This document shows, piece after piece, positions 20,059-28,445 of a stretch of DNA of 38,352 nt. Position numbers and translations under genes: made by a program. The notes under the pieces are model-generated. The model saw only the letters and a program-made list of their open reading frames with translations. It did not search any database and was not told the origin of the DNA. The stretch's first letter is position 1. The number at the start of each line of letters is the position of its first letter. The stretch is taken from positions 1 to 38,352 of the forward strand of contig JAKQGD010000627.1 of assembly GCA_029573365.1 (NCBI GenBank). The letters are read 5' to 3'. The stretch comes from Bacteroidota bacterium. Lineage in GTDB: Bacteria > Bacteroidota > Bacteroidia > Chitinophagales > Saprospiraceae.

Positions 20059-21578
20059 TATATATCAGATTTTTTTGATATGGCCCAAAGCCCTGCAAAG
20101 GTAAGCATTCCATTGAGTATGAGGATTTCAATACCTAGCTTGAAGTTGCCAAAAATGATACCTGTGGTAGATGTCAACCAGGATGCTACAGGGTCAGTAA
20201 TGCCAAGTTTTCTGATAAACCAATCCGAATTATTTACCATATCCAGACACAGAATGAGTACCGGAGAAAGAAGACAAACCCAAATCGCAAGGTGGTCCCG
20301 TATTTTTCTGCGGGTAAATATACCGAAGGCAAACATGCCCAAAAGTGGCCCATAGGTGTAGCCCGCCAGCTTCAGGATGACATCGATTATGGACTTGTCG
20401 TCTATCCATTTAAAAATGAGAACCAGCACAAAAAATATCATCGCAAATGTCAGGTGCACCTTCAGGCGTTTTCGCTTTTTTACGTCATCAGAAGACAATG
20501 TATCCTTTTGAATACCCAGGATGTCTATGCAGAAGGAAGAGGTCATGGCAGTAAGAGCACCGTCTGCACTTGGGAAAAGAGCTGAAATCAGCCCGATGAT
20601 AAAAATTATGCCTATGGCACCGGATAAATGGTTGCCCAGGGCGATGCCGGGAAATATATCATCACCTTTTAACTCCAGACCGTTGTGGGCAGCAAACAGG
20701 TAGAGCAGTCCCCCCAACAGCAGGAAAAGAATATTGACCACCAGGAGGATAAAAGAGAGTGTGACTACGTTTTTCTGGCTTCCGCCAAGGGTACGGACGC
20801 TGATGTTTTTTTGCATCATTTCCTGGTCCAGTCCGGTCATGGTGATGGTGATAAACGCACCGCCAAGGATTTGCTTAAGAAAAAATCCGGATGAGTTGAT
20901 ATCTGTATTAAACATGCGGGTGTATCCTTCTTTGCCAAGGACAGAAAAGACCTGGGTCAGGTTTAGGTCCAGTTTGTCCATCAATGCCCACGTACATATA
21001 AGCATACCTCCCAGCATAAATGATGTCTGTAGTGTGTCCGTATAGACGATGGTTTTGACTCCACCTTCGAAGGTATAAAGCAGGATCAGCACCAGAATGA
21101 TAAAAGTGGTCAGGATGAACGGTATACCCATGGAATCCAGGATAAACACCTGAAGAATATTGATAACCAGATACATGCGGGCCGTCGCACCCAGCGATCG
21201 TGAGATGATAAAAAACAAAGCTCCGGTTCTGTAGGATACCGGCCCAAACCGCTCTTCCAAAAACCGGTAAATAGATGTAAGCTGCATCCTGTAATACAAG
21301 GGCAGAAGGATGAAGGCAATAGCAAAATAACCGATAAAATAACCGATAACCACCTGATAATACCCAAAACCACCTGAGCCCACTGTGCCGGGAACACTTA
21401 CAAAAGTCACTCCGCTCAGTGACGTGCCTACCATACCAAAAGCCACAAGTTTCCAGTTGCTGTTTCTATTGCCTATAAAAAAGGCATCATTAGACGAATT
21501 TCGGGAGGTATACCAGGCTACTGCCAATAACAGTAAAAAGTAACCAGAAACAAATAATAATAAAAGCTGGGGAGACAT
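20058..21578 (-). CDS. Sodium:solute symporter (SSS) family transporter
   Basis: GTSLSGVTFVSVPG, TGLDQEMMQKNISVRTLGGSQKN, SALFPSADGALTAMTSSF; start likely MSPQLLLLF at 21578; TAATG overlap with murQ. Confidence 0.92.
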   Translation of the reverse strand: MSPQLLLLFVSGYFLLLLAVAWYTSRNSSNDAFFIGNRNSNWKLVAFGMVGTSLSGVTFVSVPGTVGSGGFGYYQVVIGYFIGYFAIAFILLPLYYRMQLTSIYRFLEERFGPVSYRTGALFFIISRSLGATARMYLVINILQVFILDSMGIPFILTTFIILVLILLYTFEGGVKTIVYTDTLQTSFMLGGMLICTWALMDKLDLNLTQVFSVLGKEGYTRMFNTDINSSGFFLKQILGGAFITITMTGLDQEMMQKNISVRTLGGSQKNVVTLSFILLVVNILFLLLGGLLYLFAAHNGLELKGDDIFPGIALGNHLSGAIGIIFIIGLISALFPSADGALTAMTSSFCIDILGIQKDTLSSDDVKKRKRLKVHLTFAMIFFVLVLIFKWIDDKSIIDVILKLAGYTYGPLLGMFAFGIFTRRKIRDHLAIWVCLLSPVLILCLDMVNNSDWFIRKLGITDPVASWLTSTTGIIFGNFKLGIEILILNGMLTFAGLWAISKKSDI

Positions 21579-21801
21579 TTTCCGTAAGGCTGATTTACAA
21601 GTACCGCACAAGATATCGGTAAAAGACGAATGAGTGAAATTTATCATTTAAAAAAAATTGGAAGCATCCTCCCTGTACTTTAACCAAAATCACCCTTCCA
21701 TATGATGTCTATCACATGTGTTGCAAAACAATTCCGGCCGACTAAGAGGTAGATTTGTAATTTAAAATTGGTCGAAAGACCAAAATATTAAAATCAAAAT
21801 T

Positions 21802-23178
21802 ATGAACCACAAAAGATCCTGGGCAGAACCATATAAGATTAAAATGGTCGAACTGCTCAAAATGACCTCCGAAAAAGACAGAAAAAGAGCCATTAAGGAA
21901 GCGGGAAACAATACCTTCCTGTTAAAATCAGAAGATGTATACATAGATTTGCTGACCGACAGTGGCACCAATGCCATGAGTGATCGTCAGTGGAGTGCTT
22001 TTATGATGGGCGACGAAGCGTACGCTGGAAGTAAAAGTTTTTACAATATGGAAAAGGCCATTCAAAAGTATTATGGATACAAATATGTGGTTCCGACACA
22101 TCAGGGAAGGGGGGCAGAAAATATACTTTCAAAAATACTTATCAGGCAGGGAGACGTCGTCCCCGGCAACATGTATTTTACTACGACAAGGCTGCATCAG
22201 GAGTTGGCCGGTGGAACATTTAAGGACATCATCATCGACGAAGCCCATGATCCGCTAAGTGAACACCCCTTTAAGGGAAATGTGGACCTTGATAAGCTGG
22301 ATGCATTGGTTAAAACATACGGTGCGGACAAAATTCCTTATGTCAGTATTGCAACCAATGTCAATATGGCCGGCGGCCAGCCCATCAGCATGGAGAATCT
22401 CAGGAGTCTGAGAGAATATACGCAAAGACACGGCATACGCATCATCCACGATATGACAAGGGTCGCCGAAAACGCCTACTTCATCCAGCAAAGAGAAGAA
22501 GGATACAAACAAAAAACCATAGCGGAAATAGTCAGGGAAATATGCAGTTACACTGACGGTGCTACCATGTCTGCTAAAAAGGATGCACTGGTAAATATAG
22601 GTGGGTTTATGGCTACCAATGAGTGGGACGTTTATGAAGAGGCCCGCAACCTCGTCGTTGTCTACGAAGGGTTGCACACATACGGAGGTCTCGCAGGCCG
22701 GGACATGGAAGCCATAGCAGTAGGCATAGCCGAAAGCCTGGACGATAACCACCAGCACGCCAGGGTAGGGCAGGTGGAATATCTGGGACATAAGATGATG
22801 GAATACAACATACCCATTGTAAAGCCTGTAGGTGGCCATGGCATTTTTGTGGATGCCAAAACATTTTTGCCTCACCTTACACAGGACCAGTTTCCGGCAC
22901 AGAGCCTGGCAGCAGAAGTATACACAGATTCCGGGGTGAGAACCATGGAAAGAGGTATCGTATCTGCGGGCAGGAAGCCCGACGGGACCAATTACTACCC
23001 TAATCTCGAGCTTGTAAGATTTACCATACCCAGGCGGGTTTATACGCAGGCACACATGGATGTGATAGCAGAATCGGTGGCCAATGTGTATGATCGCCGC
23101 AAAAAGATCAGAGGCCTGAAAATGGTTTATGAGCCTAAATATCTAAGGTTTTTCCAGGCCCGATTTGAAAAATTGTAA
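21802..23178 (+). CDS. tpl: Tyrosine phenol-lyase-like PLP enzyme (tryptophanase/TPL family)
   Basis: TDSGTNAMSDRQW, PTHQGRGAENIL, TMSAKKDALVNIGGF; TPL-type GVRTMERGIVSAGR and LRFFQARF rather than tryptophanase GVRAVEIGS / LRHFTAK. Confidence 0.88.
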   Translation: MNHKRSWAEPYKIKMVELLKMTSEKDRKRAIKEAGNNTFLLKSEDVYIDLLTDSGTNAMSDRQWSAFMMGDEAYAGSKSFYNMEKAIQKYYGYKYVVPTHQGRGAENILSKILIRQGDVVPGNMYFTTTRLHQELAGGTFKDIIIDEAHDPLSEHPFKGNVDLDKLDALVKTYGADKIPYVSIATNVNMAGGQPISMENLRSLREYTQRHGIRIIHDMTRVAENAYFIQQREEGYKQKTIAEIVREICSYTDGATMSAKKDALVNIGGFMATNEWDVYEEARNLVVVYEGLHTYGGLAGRDMEAIAVGIAESLDDNHQHARVGQVEYLGHKMMEYNIPIVKPVGGHGIFVDAKTFLPHLTQDQFPAQSLAAEVYTDSGVRTMERGIVSAGRKPDGTNYYPNLELVRFTIPRRVYTQAHMDVIAESVANVYDRRKKIRGLKMVYEPKYLRFFQARFEKL

Positions 23179-23233
23179 ATTACCTAAAGAGCAAGGAAAT
23201 GAAGTTTTAGGGCTTAGCCTTTAATAATTTTGA

Positions 23234-23241
23234 TATCTTTG
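23234..23241 (+). promoter_or_regulatory. Bacteroidota -7 promoter element (TATCTTTG)
   Basis: TAnnTTTG match 16 nt before the Rrf2 ATG. Confidence 0.45.
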
Positions 23242-23257
23242 TGAGAAGCCTTAATGT

Positions 23258-23689
23258 ATGTTTTCCAAAACTTGTCAGTATGGTATCAGGGCAGCTATTT
23301 TTATTGCCTGTGAGTCCCTCCGCGGCAACAGAGTAAGTCTGGAAAAAGTATCCCTAAAAATCCTTTCACCGGAAGCATTTACGGCAAAGATTCTGCAGAA
23401 ACTTGTAAAAAATAAAATCATCAGATCTGTCAAAGGGCCCGGAGGTGGATTTGAGGCAGACTTGACCAGACTGCCTGCTATATCGCTGAGGCATATTGTT
23501 GAAGCACTGGATGGAGAGGGGCTTACAAAATGCAGTCTTGGCCTAAATGAATGCTCTGACACATATCCCTGCCCTTTTCATCATTCGTACAAGCCGGTAA
23601 AGGATAAACTGATACAGTTATTAAATAAAACTACTCTTGGCGATCTGGCAGGGACTTTTGATGGGGGCGAAACTTTTCTAAAACTGTAA
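23258..23689 (+). CDS. Rrf2 family transcriptional regulator with Fe-S ligand cysteines
   Basis: MFSKTCQYGIRAAIFIA...VKGPGGGF winged-helix and C-x6-C-x5-C (CSLGLNECSDTYPCPFH). Confidence 0.93.
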   Translation: MFSKTCQYGIRAAIFIACESLRGNRVSLEKVSLKILSPEAFTAKILQKLVKNKIIRSVKGPGGGFEADLTRLPAISLRHIVEALDGEGLTKCSLGLNECSDTYPCPFHHSYKPVKDKLIQLLNKTTLGDLAGTFDGGETFLKL

Positions 23690-23700
23690 TAACACAAATT

Positions 23701-23729
23701 AAAAAGGCCTCCCATCGGGAAGCCTTTTT
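23701..23729. terminator. Bidirectional terminator between convergent rrf2 and haloperoxidase genes
   Basis: AAAAAGGCcTCCCatcGGGAaGCCTTTTT hairpin with A/T tracts on both sides. Confidence 0.85.
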
Positions 23730-23745
23730 CTAAGCCAATGAAAAG

Positions 23746-25149
23746 TTATTTTTTCCAGGGGAGCCTGTTGACCGACCTCCCTATTTCGGTGCCGTATCGC
23801 ACTCCTTCTTCAGCATCCATCCTGTAATGTACTCCCAGAGGTACCCTTGACCAGGCGTTTTCGAGGGCCATTTCGTATAAGCTGCTGAATGTCCTGGGAT
23901 ATCCGCTAAACTCTGCTCTGTTTTTGTGACAGTTGTCAGTCATTCCGTAGGAGTATCCAAAAACGCTGGCCAGGGCCTCAGCGGCTGCAGCACCAAAGGT
24001 AGCATGGCCTGAAGGATAAGCCGGGAATGACGGAGAAATACCGCTATCACCGGTAAGCGGGTTGTCAAGGTTTGGTTCCCAGCTCGGATCTATAAGTCTT
24101 TTTATATAGGTTTCAGGCCTTTCGAGGTTATAGAAATATTTGGAGTTCCATGCACCGATGGCGGCATCGTGCAAAGCCATGCTTACCTTGGCATTTGCAA
24201 CAATGGCCTCTTCAAGGTTTGCATTTTCGTTGACATAAACCTGATCGGCAATAGCAAGCCATCTGCTGGGAGGGCTGAAGGTAAGCCCCAGCAGGTCGTC
24301 GCTCCAGAATTCGCCCACCCATTCTGTCTGGTATGACAGCGAAGGAGTGTTTTGAGCCATCACTTCCAAAGCCTGTACATATAAGCCTGAGCCAGGAGTT
24401 TCGCTGTATTCACCTACATAGTCCTTATAAGAGCGGCAGACTTTGAGATCATTTTTAATGGCAAGAGTTTTACCTTTACCCCAGTAGGGAAACATGCCTT
24501 CGCCGGGTCCTGGTACAGTAGGCACCCATGCTCCGGGCTCATTGATACGATCCCGCCATACATTTTCCTTGAATGGATCTTTGTATCCGTCAAACGTAGC
24601 GGCATCACTTTTCATCCATTCCCAGACAGCAGCGGCTACGGTTTCGCCATGGTTTTTGGAGAGGTAATATGTTTCCTGACTTGTTTCAGTTATAAAGACT
24701 TTTTCATTTTTTTCAAACAGGGCCTTGATTTTGTCATATTTTTCTGCAGGAACCTGGACAAATAATTTTGTCATAAGATAATATTGTGCACTGTTGACCA
24801 CGGCAGGCCAATAATACTCTTTACCGGATTGTGCCTGAGGAACTGTAAATCCTGGATATAAATGGGCCAAAGATTCATACCCGGGCATACCATTTATGCA
24901 GGCTTCATAGGAAGCCATTCCAAGGTAACCCAAGGCATTTGCCGTAGGGCAGGGTCTGTACCCTTCGGCGTATCTTTCTACTTCCAGAAAGAGGTCGTTC
25001 CATTCGTGGATGATGCGATAGTCAAATTTATCGACTGTTTTTGAGGTAATCTGGTCCGAGTCTCCAGCATCTTTTTTACAGGAGGGAACAGTAATCATTG
25101 TTGCCAGTACAAACAACATTAAAAATAAGGGGTAAAATCGTGTCTTCAT
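23746..25149 (-). CDS. Vanadium-dependent haloperoxidase / PAP2 superfamily lipoprotein
   Basis: K-x6-RP (KYFYNLERP), PSGH (YPSGHATFG), SR-x5-H-x3-D (SRVPLGVHYRMD); lipobox TVPSCKK; start MKTRFYPL at 25149. Confidence 0.88.
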   Translation of the reverse strand: MKTRFYPLFLMLFVLATMITVPSCKKDAGDSDQITSKTVDKFDYRIIHEWNDLFLEVERYAEGYRPCPTANALGYLGMASYEACINGMPGYESLAHLYPGFTVPQAQSGKEYYWPAVVNSAQYYLMTKLFVQVPAEKYDKIKALFEKNEKVFITETSQETYYLSKNHGETVAAAVWEWMKSDAATFDGYKDPFKENVWRDRINEPGAWVPTVPGPGEGMFPYWGKGKTLAIKNDLKVCRSYKDYVGEYSETPGSGLYVQALEVMAQNTPSLSYQTEWVGEFWSDDLLGLTFSPPSRWLAIADQVYVNENANLEEAIVANAKVSMALHDAAIGAWNSKYFYNLERPETYIKRLIDPSWEPNLDNPLTGDSGISPSFPAYPSGHATFGAAAAEALASVFGYSYGMTDNCHKNRAEFSGYPRTFSSLYEMALENAWSRVPLGVHYRMDAEEGVRYGTEIGRSVNRLPWKK

Positions 25150-25151
25150 TT

Positions 25152-25286
25152 TTTTATAAATTAAAATACCGGACAAAAATATCCGATTTTATAATACCGC
25201 ACAAATCTTTTTATAAATATTTCTTATAATTTTATAAATATTTATTATTAAAATGATAATTAATTAATTGTCAAGATTTTATAAAT
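25152..25286. repeat. Four copies of TTTTATAAAT in AT-rich divergent intergenic region
   Basis: At 25152, 25209, 25230 and 25277; the middle two extend to TTTTATAAATATTT with a 21-nt period. Confidence 0.6.
25254..25273. promoter_or_regulatory. 20-bp near-perfect palindrome (possible operator)
   Basis: TGATAATTAATTAATTGTCA; 9 of 10 arm positions complementary. Confidence 0.35.
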
Positions 25287-25431
25287 TTGATTATATAATG
25301 TTTGGCAAAGATACCTTCGTCTGTTTACACATTAAATGCCTGTAAGGAATGATAAACATCTTGACGAACAAGCATAATTTAATAAAAAAATTTGTTATTT
25401 TTGGCATTCAAACCACCTATAAGATAACCAT

Positions 25432-26025
25432 ATGCACATCGAAGTGGACCTGCTTATAGCCTGGGGAGCTGTGGCCAGAAAATACAGTAAAAGTGAATTT
25501 GTATTTTACGAAAATGATCCCTGCAAGTATTACTATCAGATTCTGGACGGTAGGGTAAAAATGTGTTGTTATAACGAAGACGGCAAAGTTTTTATCCAGG
25601 GTATGTTTGAATCCGGCGAAAGTTTTGGTGAGCCTCCTCTTTTTATTTCGTTACCATATCCGGCGTGTGCGGTGACGGAATCAGTAAGTGTCATTTACCG
25701 TTTGCCAAAAGAGACATTTGTCAGATTGCTTGAAGAATATCCGGCATTGAAAATGCAGTTTCTCACCGGTTTTGCCAGAAGAATTTATGATAAGTCAGCC
25801 AGAAACAAGGACATTGTCAATGCACACCCTGACCAGAAAATCAGGAGTTTCCTAGATAATTATAAGTTAAACCACAGCAGCAAACCGGGCAAGACTTTTA
25901 TTCCAATGACCCGTCAACAAATAGCAGATTCTCTGGGCCTTCGTGTAGAAACTGTGATTCGTACTTTGTTAAAAATGGAAGAAAAAGGAGTGGTTGAAAT
26001 TATAAAACATAAGCTTTATTACTGA
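25432..26025 (+). CDS. Crp/Fnr family transcriptional regulator
   Basis: Cyclic-nucleotide-binding fold (FESGESFGEPPLF), C-terminal HTH MTRQQIADSLGLRVETVIRTLLKMEEKGVVEI. Confidence 0.93.
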   Translation: MHIEVDLLIAWGAVARKYSKSEFVFYENDPCKYYYQILDGRVKMCCYNEDGKVFIQGMFESGESFGEPPLFISLPYPACAVTESVSVIYRLPKETFVRLLEEYPALKMQFLTGFARRIYDKSARNKDIVNAHPDQKIRSFLDNYKLNHSSKPGKTFIPMTRQQIADSLGLRVETVIRTLLKMEEKGVVEIIKHKLYY

Positions 26026-27248
26026 TGAAAAAGGATCTAACCGGACTAATGATCAGTATCGGACTAATCAACCTTTGTCTGGTGGCTCTCATAGGGGTTA
26101 TCATGAGGTACAAAATAGGATTTGAATTTCCGTATTTTAACCAGAAATACCTTCTTCATGCCCATTCACATTTTGCATTTGCCGGGTGGGTTTCCCATAT
26201 GTTGTTTACACTGATGGTACGGTTTCTGCTTGACCGGGGAGTTCAGACGTCAAGGTATTTTAGTCTTCTGGTGGTTAATCTAATTTGTGCTTTTGGCATG
26301 CTGTTTTCCTTTACTGTTCAGGGATACAGTGCTGTTTCAATAACTTTTTCCAGCATTTCAATACTCAATGGTTTTGTATTCGCTCTTTATTTTTTTGCAG
26401 ACCTTACCAGAAATTGTCCGGTGCACCCATCAACATCTTGGTTTAAAGCTGCTCTGGTCTTCAACATATTGTCTGCTGTAGGTACTATGTATCTGGCATA
26501 TATGATGGCATCTGGTAATATAGACCAAAAGCTTTATCTCGCTTCGATTTATTTTTATCTTCATTTTCAGTACAGTGGTTGGTTTTTCTTTGCTATTATG
26601 GGACTATTTATGGCAAGCCTGGCCAGTATCGATACCTTCAGAAAAGACGTTGTAATTTTTTCTGTATTTTTTATCGCATGTATACCGGCATATTTCCTGT
26701 CGATTCTATGGGCCAATCTTCCATGGTATATTTTTTTATTACCGTTGCTGGCAGTCATACTGCAGCTGGTAGGAATAACCCGATTCCTCATGTTGTTATT
26801 CAGACTTAAACCAGAAATTGTTAAGAATTGGGTATTGCCGGCCAGATGGGTGCTGTCACTGTCACTTTTGGCTCTGATTATTAAGCTTGTCCTTCAGACA
26901 GGAAGCATCTTACCTGAAGTAAGCAAACTGGCATTCGGTTTTAGATCTATTGTCATAGCATACCTTCATCTTGTTTTGCTGGGGTTTACCACGATGTTTA
27001 TTCTTGGTTATCTTTTGCTTGAAAGGCATATAAGCATAGGCAGAACCGCATTGTGGGCAGTGGGGGTCTTTTGTGCCGGAGTTGGTGCCAATGAACTGGT
27101 ACTTATGGTTCAGGGCATAGCATCATTTGGTTATGTGGTTATACCTTATTTAAATCAGATACTGTTTTTAATCAGCATGGTCATGATGCTGAGTGTAGTA
27201 GTTCTTGTCATTTCTCACGCCAAAGACAGAACCAAGGCCTCTTTATGA
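26025..27248 (+). CDS. Polytopic membrane protein with His-rich TM motifs (possibly heme-copper-oxidase-subunit-I-like)
   Basis: About 12 hydrophobic segments; HAHSHFAFAGW, HFQYSGW, HLVLLGF; start overlaps the Crp stop (TGATG). Confidence 0.75.
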   Translation: MKKDLTGLMISIGLINLCLVALIGVIMRYKIGFEFPYFNQKYLLHAHSHFAFAGWVSHMLFTLMVRFLLDRGVQTSRYFSLLVVNLICAFGMLFSFTVQGYSAVSITFSSISILNGFVFALYFFADLTRNCPVHPSTSWFKAALVFNILSAVGTMYLAYMMASGNIDQKLYLASIYFYLHFQYSGWFFFAIMGLFMASLASIDTFRKDVVIFSVFFIACIPAYFLSILWANLPWYIFLLPLLAVILQLVGITRFLMLLFRLKPEIVKNWVLPARWVLSLSLLALIIKLVLQTGSILPEVSKLAFGFRSIVIAYLHLVLLGFTTMFILGYLLLERHISIGRTALWAVGVFCAGVGANELVLMVQGIASFGYVVIPYLNQILFLISMVMMLSVVVLVISHAKDRTKASL

Positions 27249-27304
27249 TTACACTCATAAAGACCGGCTTTTAGCCTGATGTACCTTGTGCAAAAAAATA
27301 AAAC

Positions 27305-27874
27305 ATGATACGAATAACTCAGACTTTGATTGTTCTGGTCCTGATTGCAATTTGCTCATGCAAATCTTCGACCTCAGAGCAGGCCGCATCGACTGCATCT
27401 ACAGGTTCCAATGTCAGTGCAGCAACAGATGGTGTTGGCCAATCCAATGTAAAGGACGAAATCTCCAGTCCAAACATTGTCCAGGTGGCCATAGGCAGCA
27501 AGGACCATTCTACTCTCGTGGCAGCCGTTAAAGCCGGTGGGTTGGTAGATGCCCTAAGCAATGCGGGCCCATTTACCGTATTTGCTCCCACCAATGCTGC
27601 CTTTGAAAAATTGCCGGCCGGAACGGTAGAGGGGCTGCTAAAACCGGAAAAAAAGGCCGACCTCGTAAACATCCTCGAGTACCATACGTATGTAGGGGCC
27701 CTCAAACCGGAGTATTTTCAGAATGGCCAGTCATACGAGCAAGTCAACGCTAAAAAAGTGGACATCACAGTAAAAGACGGCAAAACGTATGTCAACGGAT
27801 CAGAGATTGTCGGTTCAGTACAGACTTCCAATGGCTGGATCCATGTAATCAATGACGTGTTATTACCTAAATGA
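27305..27874 (+). CDS. Fasciclin (FAS1) domain lipoprotein
   Basis: LIAICSCKSS lipobox; GPFTVFAPTNAAFEKLPAGTVEGLLKPE...LEYHTY, NGWIHVINDVLLP. Confidence 0.95.
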   Translation: MIRITQTLIVLVLIAICSCKSSTSEQAASTASTGSNVSAATDGVGQSNVKDEISSPNIVQVAIGSKDHSTLVAAVKAGGLVDALSNAGPFTVFAPTNAAFEKLPAGTVEGLLKPEKKADLVNILEYHTYVGALKPEYFQNGQSYEQVNAKKVDITVKDGKTYVNGSEIVGSVQTSNGWIHVINDVLLPK

Positions 27875-27900
27875 TTTTTACATCAGGTCAATGAGATGTA

Positions 27901-27941
27901 AGAAGTCTGTGAAATCAAATTTCACAGACTTCTTTTTTTAT
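27901..27941 (+). terminator. Rho-independent terminator after the fasciclin gene
   Basis: AGAAGTCTGTGAAA-TCAAA-TTTCACAGACTTCT followed by a T tract. Confidence 0.9.
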
Positions 27942-28005
27942 TATGTATTTTGGAAAATCGGCTCGGAATATTAGAAAGTTCCGCTCCTAATTTTGTGATT
28001 GTGAT

Positions 28006-28395
28006 TTATTTATTTCCGGAAACAGGATTCAAGCCCAAAATTTTAATTTGCATAATGAGAGCAATGCTGGCGGCCCTTTCCTTTAGAGTACTTGCATTTT
28101 TACCTATAAAAAGCTGGTCCGTGGTGGCTTGAAATAATTCGAGCCATTTGTCAAAATGCCGGGACTCCATTGGATTTAACTGATGAGCTGCCTGATGAAG
28201 GGCCATTGGGTTGCCGGAGTAGTTGCCTTTATAAAAAAGAACATTGTCCCAGAAGTCAACCATAAGAGGCAGATGTTTATCCCAGTTTACATGGGCAAAA
28301 AAAGGAGCAAGCAAAGCCTCTGAATTGACTTTTTTATAAAATGTATTGACCAGGATGAACAAATCATCTTTTCCGGTTATGTCACTGATTGCCAT
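28006..28395 (-). CDS. Group III truncated hemoglobin
   Basis: FYKKVNSEALLAPFFAHVNWDKHLPLMVDFWDNVLFYKGNYSGNPMALHQAAH pattern of trHb3. Confidence 0.92.
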   Translation of the reverse strand: MAISDITGKDDLFILVNTFYKKVNSEALLAPFFAHVNWDKHLPLMVDFWDNVLFYKGNYSGNPMALHQAAHQLNPMESRHFDKWLELFQATTDQLFIGKNASTLKERAASIALIMQIKILGLNPVSGNK

Positions 28396-28445
28396 GGAAA
28401 GGTTTTTAGGCGGTTATTAAAAAAATCCAAACATAAAGCACCCTG

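Noticed and set aside
22255-23055. 266-aa minus-strand ORF opposite tpl
   Set aside because: Antisense to a strongly conserved PLP enzyme; Cys/Tyr-rich composition with no family motif; shadow ORF.
21802-23178. Annotation as tryptophanase (TnaA)
   Set aside because: Diagnostic MERG and RFF residues match TPL rather than TnaA.
25152-25286. CRISPR-like or mobile-element repeat
   Set aside because: Units only 10-14 nt, irregular spacing, no cas genes, no transposase or terminal repeats.
25360-25372. CTTG-N5-CAAG near -41 of the Crp gene as an autoregulatory site
   Set aside because: Arms of only 4 nt and spacing unlike the nos palindrome; likely chance.
26025-27248. NnrS family call
   Set aside because: Some His-Gly similarity but the characteristic NnrS motifs are not recognisable by eye; left as unassigned.
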